Source: Nostoc foliaceum FACHB-393
GTDB taxonomy: Bacteria; Cyanobacteriota; Cyanobacteriia; Cyanobacteriales; Nostocaceae
Reading direction: 5' to 3'
Length of the DNA stretch: 33,820 nucleotides
Assembly (NCBI RefSeq): GCF_014698505.1
Contig: NZ_JACJTD010000067.1
Span: 1-33,820, forward strand
Positions within the stretch are counted from its first letter, which is position 1. The number at the start of each line of letters is the position of its first letter. The position numbers were made by a program, and so were the translations under genes. Below are positions 1 through 7,524 of this stretch, one piece after another. Under the pieces are notes generated by a model. The model was not told the DNA's origin. It saw nothing but the letters and a program-made list of their open reading frames with translations, and did no database searches.

Positions 1-173
1 TACTTCTCCCAAAAATCGAGATTTGGGCATTGTTAAATCTCAACCCAAATCCCGACAACAACCCACTTTGAACTTATCTCCATATCCTGCTTGACATTTT
101 GACCATCGCCTTAAGTTGTCACCAATAGTCTCTGACTGGGAACGAGGAAAAAAATATAAAATTGACTGTGCTT

Positions 174-1142
174 TTAATCCTTTGCAGAACTAATCGGTTT
201 TTGAGCAAAGGGGATATTTTTTTTACTCTCAGGAGAAGCACCTCCAAGACTGCGGAAATATAGTCCTCCAATGGTGAGCAAAAATGCCACATATCCCACT
301 GCTTGCACAAGATAGAGATTGTCTCTGTAACCAAATAAAGATTTAAGGATAATGCCAGGAAACTTTTCGTCAGGCAAAATTGTGGAAGTATTTGAAACCA
401 TTGGCCCCAAAATACATGAGTGGACTTTAGTAAAACGTTCGTAATAGAAACAAAGGCTTTCTGTCGCACGACTGCTAAGGGCAAAGTTAGCCACAGCTTC
501 GTCAAAATGTTTCAAGGCTGAAACTACCAACCCAGCGACAATCAACACTAAGAAAACGCCCATTACCTGGAAAAACTGGCGGATGTTAATTTTGACACCC
601 CATTTAAATAACAACACCCCAATGGCAGATGCCGTTACCAAACCACCAATAGCACCCAATGCTGGCATTAATCCCTGTTGAAAATTAGCAGCAACGAACA
701 GAACAGTTTCAAAGCCTTCGCGGACAACGGCAATTAAAATTAAAGTAAAAACACCCCAGCCAGCATTTGAGTTTTGTGTCAGCGCTTCTGTTACTGCTCC
801 TTCAACTGTAGCTTTCATGAATCTGGCTTGTTTAGTCATCCAGATTAACATCCAACTGAGCATTGCGATCGCTAACACGCCAAACACACCTTCTAACGCT
901 GGCTCAACTACGGTGGTGTATTGAGGATTCGCTGCTCCCAGTACTTGGATTAGCCAACTGAATAGCACACCTATTAAAGCACTGACGACAATGCCAACGC
1001 CAACACCAGCATATACCCAAGAGTTGAGTCGGGATTGTTTAGCTTTTTTCAGCAAAGCTAGCACGATGCCAACAACAAGGGCAGCTTCCACTCCTTCTCG
1101 GAGTGTTATTACAAAAGTAGGTAGAGCAGTACTAAAATTCAT
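174..1142 (-). CDS. FTR1 family high-affinity iron permease
   Basis: Inner-membrane iron permease of the FTR1/EfeU family, which moves ferric iron across the membrane after a ferroxidase oxidises it. The two family signature motifs are present: REGVE at residues 15-19 and REGFE at 141-145, each inside a hydrophobic helix, in a protein of about seven membrane segments. A loop near residues 225-265 holds a Cys pair and a DEKFPG segment just before the last helix. At 322 residues it is longer than E. coli EfeU, mainly because of this loop. I chose the ATG at 1142 because AAAGGA lies just upstream; nine in-frame codons before it look non-coding. It is the last gene of a minus-strand run that includes a multicopper oxidase and a ferritin-like protein, which supports iron as the substrate. 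Family assignment is firm; the exact substrate is inferred. Confidence 0.93.
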   Translation of the reverse strand: MNFSTALPTFVITLREGVEAALVVGIVLALLKKAKQSRLNSWVYAGVGVGIVVSALIGVLFSWLIQVLGAANPQYTTVVEPALEGVFGVLAIAMLSWMLIWMTKQARFMKATVEGAVTEALTQNSNAGWGVFTLILIAVVREGFETVLFVAANFQQGLMPALGAIGGLVTASAIGVLLFKWGVKINIRQFFQVMGVFLVLIVAGLVVSALKHFDEAVANFALSSRATESLCFYYERFTKVHSCILGPMVSNTSTILPDEKFPGIILKSLFGYRDNLYLVQAVGYVAFLLTIGGLYFRSLGGASPESKKNIPFAQKPISSAKD

Positions 1143-1278
1143 CTTTTGTCCTTTGTGTTTTGTCCCCAAAGTTATTGTCGTCAGAAGCTAAATATTGAAA
1201 AATCCAGAGCGGAGGAAACCTCTGCTCCGGTTTTTCGCTCCGTTCAGACTTCTATCTTTGTCATTAGTCCCTAGCCAA

Positions 1279-1326
1279 TGACTAATGACTAATGACTAAT
1301 GACTAATGACTAATAACTAATGACTA
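1279..1326. repeat. heptanucleotide tandem repeat (TGACTAA)n
   Basis: Five perfect TGACTAA units run from 1279 to 1313, followed by one variant (TAACTAA) and a partial seventh unit. This is the short tandemly repeated repetitive (STRR) class known from heterocystous cyanobacteria. It fills the gap between the ferritin-like gene and the FTR1 gene. Confidence 0.9.
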
Positions 1327-1761
1327 TTAGCTAAAATCGCGTAGCATCTTTTTCAGTTCGAGATTATGCATCTCTTCTTGCCCAATCATGCCGCGAGCGA
1401 ATTCTTCAAGATAAATGCTGGCATTGGTGACAGTTTCAAGCAGATTTTTATACAAATCCAATGCCTTTTTTTCATGAGATAAGCTTTCTTCCAAGATATC
1501 CTTGACTTTATGCTGGTAGGTTTCTTCCATTGGGGCAATTTTCAGAGAGGGATGCCCATCTAAACCAGTGAGAATTTCTCCCACTTGTTCGGCATGAAGT
1601 AAAGACTCACTTGCCTGTGCTTTGAAAAAAGCCACGATTGGAATACGGTTAGGGCCAGTGACCATCAAAGAATAATGTGTATAGCGCACTACCCCTGCTA
1701 GTTCAAATTCCATGATGGCGTTCAGCAGGTCAATGGTCTTTTTATGGTCAAGTTCTTGCAT
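1327..1761 (-). CDS. ferritin-like / bacterioferritin-type protein
   Basis: Small four-helix ferritin-like protein of 144 residues, probably binding a di-iron centre for iron oxidation or storage. Candidate ligands are E18/E20 in helix 1, E52 and H56 in helix 2, a Glu in the EESLSHE segment of helix 3, and the QEEMH segment of helix 4. The helix-2 pair is spaced ExxxH rather than the ExxH of classical bacterioferritin, so this belongs to a separate branch often annotated simply as bacterioferritin. No methionine at the usual haem position is evident, and haem binding is unproven. It lies between a lipoprotein gene and the FTR1 permease on the same strand, suggesting it buffers iron brought in by that system. 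Confidence 0.82.
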   Translation of the reverse strand: MQELDHKKTIDLLNAIMEFELAGVVRYTHYSLMVTGPNRIPIVAFFKAQASESLLHAEQVGEILTGLDGHPSLKIAPMEETYQHKVKDILEESLSHEKKALDLYKNLLETVTNASIYLEEFARGMIGQEEMHNLELKKMLRDFS

Positions 1762-1795
1762 CAGTTGTTAGTTCAAGTAATGAATGGAGTGTAAT

Positions 1796-1891
1796 TAGTT
1801 AGGAGTTAGAAGTGAGGATTTGGAAGTTAGGAGTTAACAGTTCGGAATTCATAACTCATAATTCATAACTCCTAACTCTTAACTCCTAACT
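1796..1891. repeat. inverted clusters of TTAGGAGT-like heptamer repeats
   Basis: Repeated GTTAGGAGTTA units on the left and their complements (AACTCCTAAC) on the right flank a short ATAACTCATAATTCATAACT stretch. A 12-bp perfect inverted pair (1826-1837 with 1879-1890) could form a hairpin. It lies in the 5' region of the ferritin-like gene. Confidence 0.75.
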
Positions 1892-1908
1892 ATTTTAAAC
1901 TCATTATC
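1890..1908 (-). promoter_or_regulatory. possible Fur half-site upstream of ferritin-like gene
   Basis: The right half matches the Fur consensus well (TCATTATC), but the full 19-mer agrees at only 11 of 19 positions. It lies about 130 bp upstream of the ferritin-like start. A weak candidate, worth listing only because a better site occurs in the same cluster. Confidence 0.25.
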
Positions 1909-1933
1909 ATATACTTCCCATTAAATCAAAATG

Positions 1934-2971
1934 TTATCGCTGTGCTTGGGTATTAGATTTATTAACCACTTTTTGAGAGTTTTCCTCAATGGTTTTCACC
2001 AGCTTGGTAACATCATTAGGAGTTTTGACTGCTTTTGCTGGTGGGATGGCGGCGGGCCAAACTTTTATTAGTTCAGCGAAACTAGTATCGATCGCTTTGT
2101 GTGCTTCGGAATCTGCTTGAGCTACTTGGCTAGAAATTCCTTTGTATAAATCATTGGCGTAAACGACAAAACCACGAGAGTCTTGATACTCAATTGGCGC
2201 GGTTATTTTACCATCTGCGATCGCAGCGCCATATTCGGAGTTAGCTGAATCTAGTAGTTCGTTAATTACCTGTAGCACAAATCCTGGTTTTGAACGTTGT
2301 TCTGCTGGCAAAGCTGCGATCGCGGAATCAACTGCTTGCACTGAAGAAGTAAAATTAGTTTTAACTTTGCTATCCTTGGGACTAGATTTCACTAAATCTT
2401 GCAAACTTACCAATGTTGTCTTAAATTCTTTAACTTTGCGCTCATTCAATTGTTCTTCTACATCAACGTAAATCTCCTCAACTGGATGTCCAATATGAGG
2501 TTCTGCCTGTTTCGGCTGATTTTGATCCAGCAGTTCTTGTGCTACCAAAAGATGCCCTTTCATTAAGCCTAATTTAGACATATAGTCAACATCTTTTGCC
2601 TCACCTGTGAGTACCACTTCTTGAACACCAACCTGGTCTTTAATTTGGTCGAACTGTTCTTGAGTAATTACTTTTTTAGTAACTAAATCTTCTGGGCTGC
2701 CATAGGGACGACTTGCCTGGATTTTGTTCGATAAAGCCGGAACGCCTAGTTTGGCTTCAAACTTATCCAATTCTGACAAGATAGCAGTGTTAATGTTAAT
2801 TTTTTCTTTGCCACCGTGACCACTATGACTGTTATTACTTGCTGCCTCTGTAGCTTGAGGGCTAGCAACTGGTGCTGATGGATTTTCGGCGGTTGGTGTA
2901 CTACTACAGGAACTCAAGGTAACTATTACGGCTGCTGCTGCTGTTAAACAGATATAACGAAGTTTTATCAT
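1934..2971 (-). CDS. lipoprotein with helix-hairpin-helix domain, iron-cluster associated
   Basis: Predicted membrane-anchored lipoprotein of 345 residues. The ATG at 2971 is preferred over one five codons upstream because GAGGAG sits six bases before it. A signal segment ends in a lipobox, L19-S-S-C22. Next comes a Ser/Pro/Thr-rich linker with a short HSGHGG patch near residue 50, then a ComEA-like helix-hairpin-helix unit (about 58-115; ININTA at its start), then a long helical region. That region contains an HPVEE sequence near residue 160, reminiscent of the HxxE metal motif of EfeO/imelysin (M75) proteins. I infer, but cannot show, that it is the extracytoplasmic iron-binding partner of the neighbouring oxidase and permease. 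A Fur-box-like site lies about 100 bp upstream. The function of the HHH unit outside DNA uptake is unknown to me. Confidence 0.8.
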   Translation of the reverse strand: MIKLRYICLTAAAAVIVTLSSCSSTPTAENPSAPVASPQATEAASNNSHSGHGGKEKININTAILSELDKFEAKLGVPALSNKIQASRPYGSPEDLVTKKVITQEQFDQIKDQVGVQEVVLTGEAKDVDYMSKLGLMKGHLLVAQELLDQNQPKQAEPHIGHPVEEIYVDVEEQLNERKVKEFKTTLVSLQDLVKSSPKDSKVKTNFTSSVQAVDSAIAALPAEQRSKPGFVLQVINELLDSANSEYGAAIADGKITAPIEYQDSRGFVVYANDLYKGISSQVAQADSEAHKAIDTSFAELIKVWPAAIPPAKAVKTPNDVTKLVKTIEENSQKVVNKSNTQAQR

Positions 2972-3071
2972 CTTTGCTCCTCGCATAATTAAAAATGTAT
3001 TAATTAGAACATGTCAAACTATTACTAGAAGCTAGTTTGTTTGACACATTGTCATAGACTTTACTGTTGCA

Positions 3072-3090
3072 TATAATGATATTTTTTATC
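3072..3090 (-). promoter_or_regulatory. Fur box
   Basis: The 19 bases match the palindromic Fur consensus GATAATGATAATCATTATC at 15 of 19 positions, including the ATAATGATA left half and TTATC at the right end. It lies about 100 bp upstream of the HHH lipoprotein start and downstream of the multicopper oxidase. Iron-dependent repression of the lipoprotein-ferritin-FTR1 stretch is the natural inference. Confidence 0.6.
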
Positions 3091-3134
3091 AACTATTTAG
3101 CTGAACTTTAATGAATTAATTACAAATTATCCAG

Positions 3135-4160
3135 TTAAGAATGTTTAACAGGGTTTTGAGAATTACTCTCAGTAAGTACTTCAAATTGACCCATGCAACC
3201 GTTTTCTGCGATCGCATCCTGATGCGGATGAAACATATACTTACCTGGATAGCGAAAAGCAAATTCCAAAATGTGCCTTTCCGCTACACCCATCGTAATC
3301 ACATCAGTTTTCTCGCTAGCAGTCATACTCATGCCATAGCGATAGACATCAAAGAAGTTGGCGTGGAGATGAAACGTCACTGCCGGATCGTATTCAATGA
3401 TGTTGAGGACATACAGCCGAATCAACTGATCTTTGTAAATGCGAATGGGATGATGCATGTAATAGTGGGGCAGACCATTAAAGGCGTAATAATCATTATG
3501 GCTATCATCATTCACGTCATACCCACCCATCACTAGCACGATTTCATCGGCCGGGGGACGGGGAGTAGGTGGATCGATGATAAACATTCCATACAGCCCC
3601 TTAGCGATGTGACGGGTGACTGGTTCAATATGGCAGTGGTATAAGTGAACGCCATAGGGTTCAGCATCAAATTCATAAATCGTGGCTTTGCCATTGCTGA
3701 TTGGGCGAACACCATCCATTTCTGCTGGATGAACGCCATGAAAATGCAAAGAGTGAGAATGTCCCGCATTGTTGAGAAATAGTACTCGGATGCGATCGCC
3801 CTGTTTTGCCCGTAGCGTTGGCCCTGGTATGCGACCGTTTAAATCCCAGATGTTGTAAGAGACAGCACTATTGAGTTTTATTATGGAAGTACCAGCAGTT
3901 AACTGAAATTCCCGGATAGTCCGCCCATTTTCTTGCTTTACCGTCCCATAATCAAAATCCCTTAACATCTTCATTGGGTTAGTAACGCCGTCAGATGCTT
4001 CCATATCAAATGGTGGCACTTTGACTATTGAATGACTTTGTAGATTTAGCATGTGCCAAAGTGCAGCTGCACCAGTTACTCCAGCCCCTGCTAGTCCCAG
4101 CTTCAGTAATTCACGGCGGCTCCACGGTTTTCCATTACCCAGAGCGAAGTTGTTGGGCAT
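3135..4160 (-). CDS. two-domain multicopper oxidase, Tat-exported (putative ferroxidase)
   Basis: Multicopper oxidase of 341 residues. The N-terminus has a twin-arginine signal (S14-R15-R16-ELLK followed by an Ala/Gly-rich core), so it is exported folded. Two cupredoxin domains follow. Domain 1 carries HFH (139-141) and HCH (175-177) with H184, giving the type-1 Cys (C176) and His. Domain 2 carries HLH (264-266) and HPH (311-313) with no Cys. This set fits a small two-domain oxidase that builds its trinuclear copper sites between subunits. Ferrous iron oxidation for the FTR1 permease encoded downstream is inferred from context, by analogy with yeast Fet3-Ftr1; a laccase or other oxidase activity is possible. 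No clear Shine-Dalgarno precedes the ATG. A 17-bp palindrome lies about 80 bp upstream. Confidence 0.9.
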   Translation of the reverse strand: MPNNFALGNGKPWSRRELLKLGLAGAGVTGAAALWHMLNLQSHSIVKVPPFDMEASDGVTNPMKMLRDFDYGTVKQENGRTIREFQLTAGTSIIKLNSAVSYNIWDLNGRIPGPTLRAKQGDRIRVLFLNNAGHSHSLHFHGVHPAEMDGVRPISNGKATIYEFDAEPYGVHLYHCHIEPVTRHIAKGLYGMFIIDPPTPRPPADEIVLVMGGYDVNDDSHNDYYAFNGLPHYYMHHPIRIYKDQLIRLYVLNIIEYDPAVTFHLHANFFDVYRYGMSMTASEKTDVITMGVAERHILEFAFRYPGKYMFHPHQDAIAENGCMGQFEVLTESNSQNPVKHS

Positions 4161-4658
4161 GACATTTAGTTACGGTTAGCGCCAAAAAAGAATTGCAAAA
4201 GATTTTCAATTGCTTCTAAATATTAGAGGAATTAATAATTATTGTCAATAATTTTGCAGTGCTTCAGAATTGCTGCTTTAAGTTATTAAATTTAGCTAAA
4301 ACTAGAATCAGTCCCTGAAAATTCCAGCCAATTTTTTTTGAATTCTATCAGTACTTATCTCTTAGATATGTATAAATAATATTCAAGTGAAGCTAATTTC
4401 TCATATCTATTTATTGATATGCTTATTGCCTTAGCAGTACTTAGAATCCAAACAATGCGTATAATAGCACCTGGATATGGACGAAACAAAGAGACTCTTG
4501 CTATGCTGTGGTGCATTTTATTTGCTTAGAGATGAGATAAATTGCATTTCCATAACATTGTCAGTACATGGAATTTTTAATTTTTAATTTTGAAGTGTTT
4601 ATTAGAGCATCCGCTGATTTAAACTTAGTTTTTAAAATGTATTTGCGAGGTATACAGC
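4161..4658. other. AT-rich divergent intergenic region (multicopper oxidase / cbiM)
   Basis: About 500 bp separate two divergent transcription units. Apart from the palindrome at 4237-4253 and a CAGTACTTA 9-mer that recurs about 90 bp apart (near 4348 and 4435), I see no gene. I looked for a cobalamin riboswitch B12 box ahead of cbiM and did not find one, so the transporter is not obviously under B12 control. Confidence 0.5.
4237..4253 (-). promoter_or_regulatory. perfect 8-1-8 palindrome, possible operator
   Basis: AATTATTG-T-CAATAATT is a perfect inverted repeat 77 bp upstream of the multicopper oxidase start. Its size and place fit a dimeric repressor site. It matches the Fur consensus poorly, so the regulator is unknown. 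Confidence 0.4.
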
Positions 4659-5444
4659 GTGCCAAGAATTCTTCTCAAGTCAAAAGGCGTATCACTAATT
4701 TTGATAGGTATTTTGAGCTTTTATCTAGTTGTTGGAACGTCTACACCAGCCTATGCCATGCACATTATGGAAGGCTACTTACCAGGGAATTGGGCAATTT
4801 TTTGGTGGGTAGTGGCGTTACCATTTTTTATTTTAGGATTGCGATCGCTGACTCGCATCACCCAAGCCAACCCTGAACTAAAATTACTCTTGGCATTGGC
4901 GGGAGCTTTTACCTTTGTCTTGTCAGCGTTGAAACTTCCTTCAGTCACGGGTAGTTCTTCCCATCCTACAGGCACAGGGTTAGGAGCGGTGCTATTTGGC
5001 CCGTTAGCTATGTCGGTGCTGGGAGGTCTAGTTCTGTTATTTCAAGCCCTGCTGTTGGCTCATGGCGGCTTGACGACACTAGGGGCAAATGCTTTTTCGA
5101 TGGCGATCGCAGGCCCATTTGCTGCTTACTGGATATATCATTTGACGATGCGGCTAACTGGTAAGCAAAAAATAGCTATATTTTTAGCAGCCGCCTTGGG
5201 AGATTTACTCACCTACATCATTACTTCCGTACAACTCGCTCTTGCTTTTCCCGCACCCGTAGGTGGATTTATAGCCTCATTTACCAAGTTTGCAGGAATT
5301 TTTGCGATTACTCAAGTTCCTCTAGCAATTAGTGAAGGTTTGCTAACTGTATTGGTGTGGAATTGGCTACAATCTTATACACCTCAAGAACTAGAATTTT
5401 TGAAATTAATCAAAGGGGAAGCTCAACACAATGAAACAGTCTAA
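4659..5444 (+). CDS. cbiM: CbiM, substrate-specific component of ECF cobalt transporter
   Basis: Integral membrane protein (S component) that captures Co2+ (or Ni2+) for the CbiMNQO energy-coupling-factor transporter. The start is GTG at 4659, with GCGAGG nine bases upstream; an ATG at 4637 is out of frame. Residues 1-33 form a signal-peptide-like segment ending AYA, directly before MHIMEGYLP at 34. In CbiM/NikM proteins the mature N-terminal Met-His helps bind the metal, so cleavage after A33 would regenerate that end. The family motif SSSHPTGTG, with its metal-binding His, lies near residue 107. Several hydrophobic helices follow. The 3' end overlaps cbiN by 14 bp, in an operon with cbiQ and cbiO. 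Metal choice between Co and Ni cannot be settled from sequence alone, but CbiN next door favours cobalt. Confidence 0.93.
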   Translation: MPRILLKSKGVSLILIGILSFYLVVGTSTPAYAMHIMEGYLPGNWAIFWWVVALPFFILGLRSLTRITQANPELKLLLALAGAFTFVLSALKLPSVTGSSSHPTGTGLGAVLFGPLAMSVLGGLVLLFQALLLAHGGLTTLGANAFSMAIAGPFAAYWIYHLTMRLTGKQKIAIFLAAALGDLLTYIITSVQLALAFPAPVGGFIASFTKFAGIFAITQVPLAISEGLLTVLVWNWLQSYTPQELEFLKLIKGEAQHNETV

Positions 5445-5730
5445 GAAAAAATTGAGTAATTGGCTGTTGCTATTAGGAGTAGTAGTATTGTCAGTAGCAC
5501 CACTAGTATTAATTAAAGGAGAATTTAGCGGCGCAGATGGTCAGGCTGAAGATGCAATCAAAGAAATTCAGCCCGAATATAAGCCTTGGTTTAATCCATT
5601 AGTTGAGTTACCAAGTGGAGAAGTCGAAAGCTTATTATTTTCCGTGCAAGCGGCGGCGGGTGCTGGAGTAATTGGTTATGTAATTGGGTTGTATAAAGGG
5701 CGATCGCAACATCAAAGGAATAAGGAATGA
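5431..5730 (+). CDS. cbiN: CbiN, auxiliary component of cobalt ECF transporter
   Basis: Small membrane protein of 99 residues with two transmembrane helices (about 10-30 and 67-87) joined by an extracytoplasmic loop containing the family's FSGADGQAEDAI segment and a PWF motif. CbiN is needed with CbiM for cobalt entry and is diagnostic for cobalt rather than nickel systems. It overlaps cbiM by 14 bp and cbiQ by 4 bp (ATGA), so translation is probably coupled. Confidence 0.92.
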   Translation: MKQSKKKLSNWLLLLGVVVLSVAPLVLIKGEFSGADGQAEDAIKEIQPEYKPWFNPLVELPSGEVESLLFSVQAAAGAGVIGYVIGLYKGRSQHQRNKE

Positions 5731-6539
5731 GTCTGCAAATAGATACTCTTGCATACACTAATCGGTTACGGTGGTTAGCACCAGAGCAGAAATTACTGTT
5801 TGCGATCGCTCTGTTGATCATCGCTGCCTTTAGCCATCCCCTAGTTCAAGTTTTGATTGCAGTTTGGATGAGTACTTGGACAATTATATATGCAGGTATT
5901 CCTAGCAAAATTTATTTTAAACTAGTGTATGTTGCTACTTTATTCTGGTTAACAAGTTTACCAGCTTTAGTGTTCAATGGCGTAAATATTTCTCACTTAC
6001 ATTTAGTGCAAACTGACTCAGCAGCAGGTTTTAATATTGGCTCTTATTATGTGTACATCAGTATTCACGGTATTGAGCAGGGATTAACGATTTTAACACG
6101 AGCGATCGCCTCTCTTTCCTGCTTATATTTCATCATGTTAACTATCCCTTTTACCGAGCTTTTACAAGTCCTGCGTCGCGTGGGTTTTCCTGTGTTACTA
6201 ACCGACCTATTATTACTAATGTACCGCTTTATTTTTGTCCTATTAAACACAGCATCTGAATTATGGACTGCTCAACAATCTCGTGGTGGCTACTGCACTT
6301 TTAGCCTTGGGATGAAAAGTTTAGCTCTCTTAATTGGACAATTACTCAAACGAACCCTAGAAAACTATCGTCAAGTATCATTGGCTTTGGCATCACGGGG
6401 CTTCAATGGAGAATTTAAAGTTTGGCATCCTCATCGCTACCATTTATCTAAGCGATATGCCATCGAAGCAATTCTAGGATGTGCGTCATTAATCGCCTTG
6501 GATTGGTACGATCATGCAACAATTTTTACTCGAATTTGA
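5727..6539 (+). CDS. cbiQ: CbiQ, transmembrane (T) component of cobalt ECF transporter
   Basis: Energy-coupling membrane subunit that links the CbiO ATPase to CbiM. The protein is 270 residues with four to five hydrophobic helices and the two cytoplasmic signature motifs of T components, here SRG in AQQSRGGY (about residue 190) and SRG in ALASRGFNGE (about 222), in place of the canonical Ala-Arg-Gly. The ATG overlaps the cbiN stop (ATGA), and the 3' end runs 26 bp into cbiO. The last residues are poorly conserved, which tolerates that overlap. Confidence 0.92.
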   Translation: MSLQIDTLAYTNRLRWLAPEQKLLFAIALLIIAAFSHPLVQVLIAVWMSTWTIIYAGIPSKIYFKLVYVATLFWLTSLPALVFNGVNISHLHLVQTDSAAGFNIGSYYVYISIHGIEQGLTILTRAIASLSCLYFIMLTIPFTELLQVLRRVGFPVLLTDLLLLMYRFIFVLLNTASELWTAQQSRGGYCTFSLGMKSLALLIGQLLKRTLENYRQVSLALASRGFNGEFKVWHPHRYHLSKRYAIEAILGCASLIALDWYDHATIFTRI

Positions 6540-7344
6540 GCAATTACATTACACTTATCCAGGCGCACAACAATTAGCTTTGAATGGTTTGAATCTGAGG
6601 ATTCCTTTTCACAAAAGATGTGCGTTAATCGGGCAAAATGGTTGTGGTAAAACCACATTATTTTTATTAGCTAACGGTCTATATAAACCTCATAAAGGTA
6701 AAGTATCTTGGCAAGGAAAACCTCTGCAATACGACCGTCAATCACTGATAAAGTTACGTCAACAAGTAGGGCTAGTTTTTCAAGATCCAGAGCAACAACT
6801 GGTAGCTTCTACTGTTGAAGAAGATATTTCTTACGGCTTGTGTAATTTGGGATTGCCAACAGGAGAAATTAAACAGCGAGTCGAGCAAGCCTTAGTAGAA
6901 TTTGGACTTACTGAATTAGCTCAAAGACCAGTTCATCATCTCAGCTTAGGACAAAAAAAGCGAGTTTCTATAGCTGATGTCATGGTGTTAAAACCAGAAC
7001 TCCTGTTGCTAGATGAACCAACAGCCTATTTAGATAAGTTGCATACTCGTAACTTGATGACAACTCTAAAAAAGATTCATGCAGATGGTACAACTATACT
7101 AATGGCAACCCATGATCTTGATTTAGTTTATCGTTGGGCAGACTGGATATTTGTGATGGATCGGGGACAACTTGTGATGGAGGGAAAACCACAAGATGTA
7201 TTTACCCAGCGTGAAGTTCTCGAAGATTTACAGCTAGGAGTGCCATTGATATATGAGATGCTATTTACTGAGGGTTCACCCGAAGAAGAACCAGTTTTAG
7301 AACGTTTGCGGCAAAGGATATTTAACTTGTTCCGTTACTTTTAG
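6514..7344 (+). CDS. cbiO: CbiO, ATP-binding subunit of cobalt ECF transporter
   Basis: ABC-type ATPase of 276 residues that powers the CbiMNQ complex from the cytoplasmic face. All catalytic motifs are intact: Walker A GQNGCGKT (40-47), Q-loop Q90 in VFQDPEQQ, signature LSLGQKKR (143-150), Walker B LLLLDEP (163-169, catalytic E168) and the switch His at 200 in ATHDLD. The VFQDPEQQL segment is typical of ECF ATPases. The gene begins inside the end of cbiQ and closes the four-gene operon. I see no hairpin terminator in the 180 bp that follow. Confidence 0.94.
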   Translation: MQQFLLEFEQLHYTYPGAQQLALNGLNLRIPFHKRCALIGQNGCGKTTLFLLANGLYKPHKGKVSWQGKPLQYDRQSLIKLRQQVGLVFQDPEQQLVASTVEEDISYGLCNLGLPTGEIKQRVEQALVEFGLTELAQRPVHHLSLGQKKRVSIADVMVLKPELLLLDEPTAYLDKLHTRNLMTTLKKIHADGTTILMATHDLDLVYRWADWIFVMDRGQLVMEGKPQDVFTQREVLEDLQLGVPLIYEMLFTEGSPEEEPVLERLRQRIFNLFRYF

Positions 7345-7524
7345 TAAGCGGCTCCAGCCCTTGCTACAAATTCCCTTAATAGCTATTTTGCAGTTAATTA
7401 ATAAAAGCTGATCTTCTGATTGCAATGGCTCTTGGCTAATAATCTTAAGCATCTAAAAAACTGATTTACAAACTGCTGCTATGGGACTTCATAAACCTAC
7501 AATCAGCAATATAATTCGATATTC

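Noticed and set aside
2..94. Open frame at the left edge that could be the C-terminal tail of a plus-strand gene
   Set aside because: Only about 30 codons ending in TGA, with no recognisable motif or codon signal; cannot be told from chance.
119..505. 128-codon minus-strand ORF inside the FTR1 gene
   Set aside because: Different frame of the same strand covering conserved FTR1 helices; no independent features.
1279..1326. CRISPR-like array from regular repeats
   Set aside because: Contiguous 7-bp units without spacers and no cas genes; this is an STRR tandem repeat.
3141..3536. 131-codon plus-strand ORF antisense to the multicopper oxidase
   Set aside because: Mirror of conserved cupredoxin coding sequence.
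4161..4658. Cobalamin riboswitch ahead of cbiM
   Set aside because: Looked for the B12 box and the conserved core; neither was found.
4568..4876. 102-codon ORF overlapping the start of cbiM
   Set aside because: Out of frame with cbiM; its second half is a shadow of conserved CbiM sequence.
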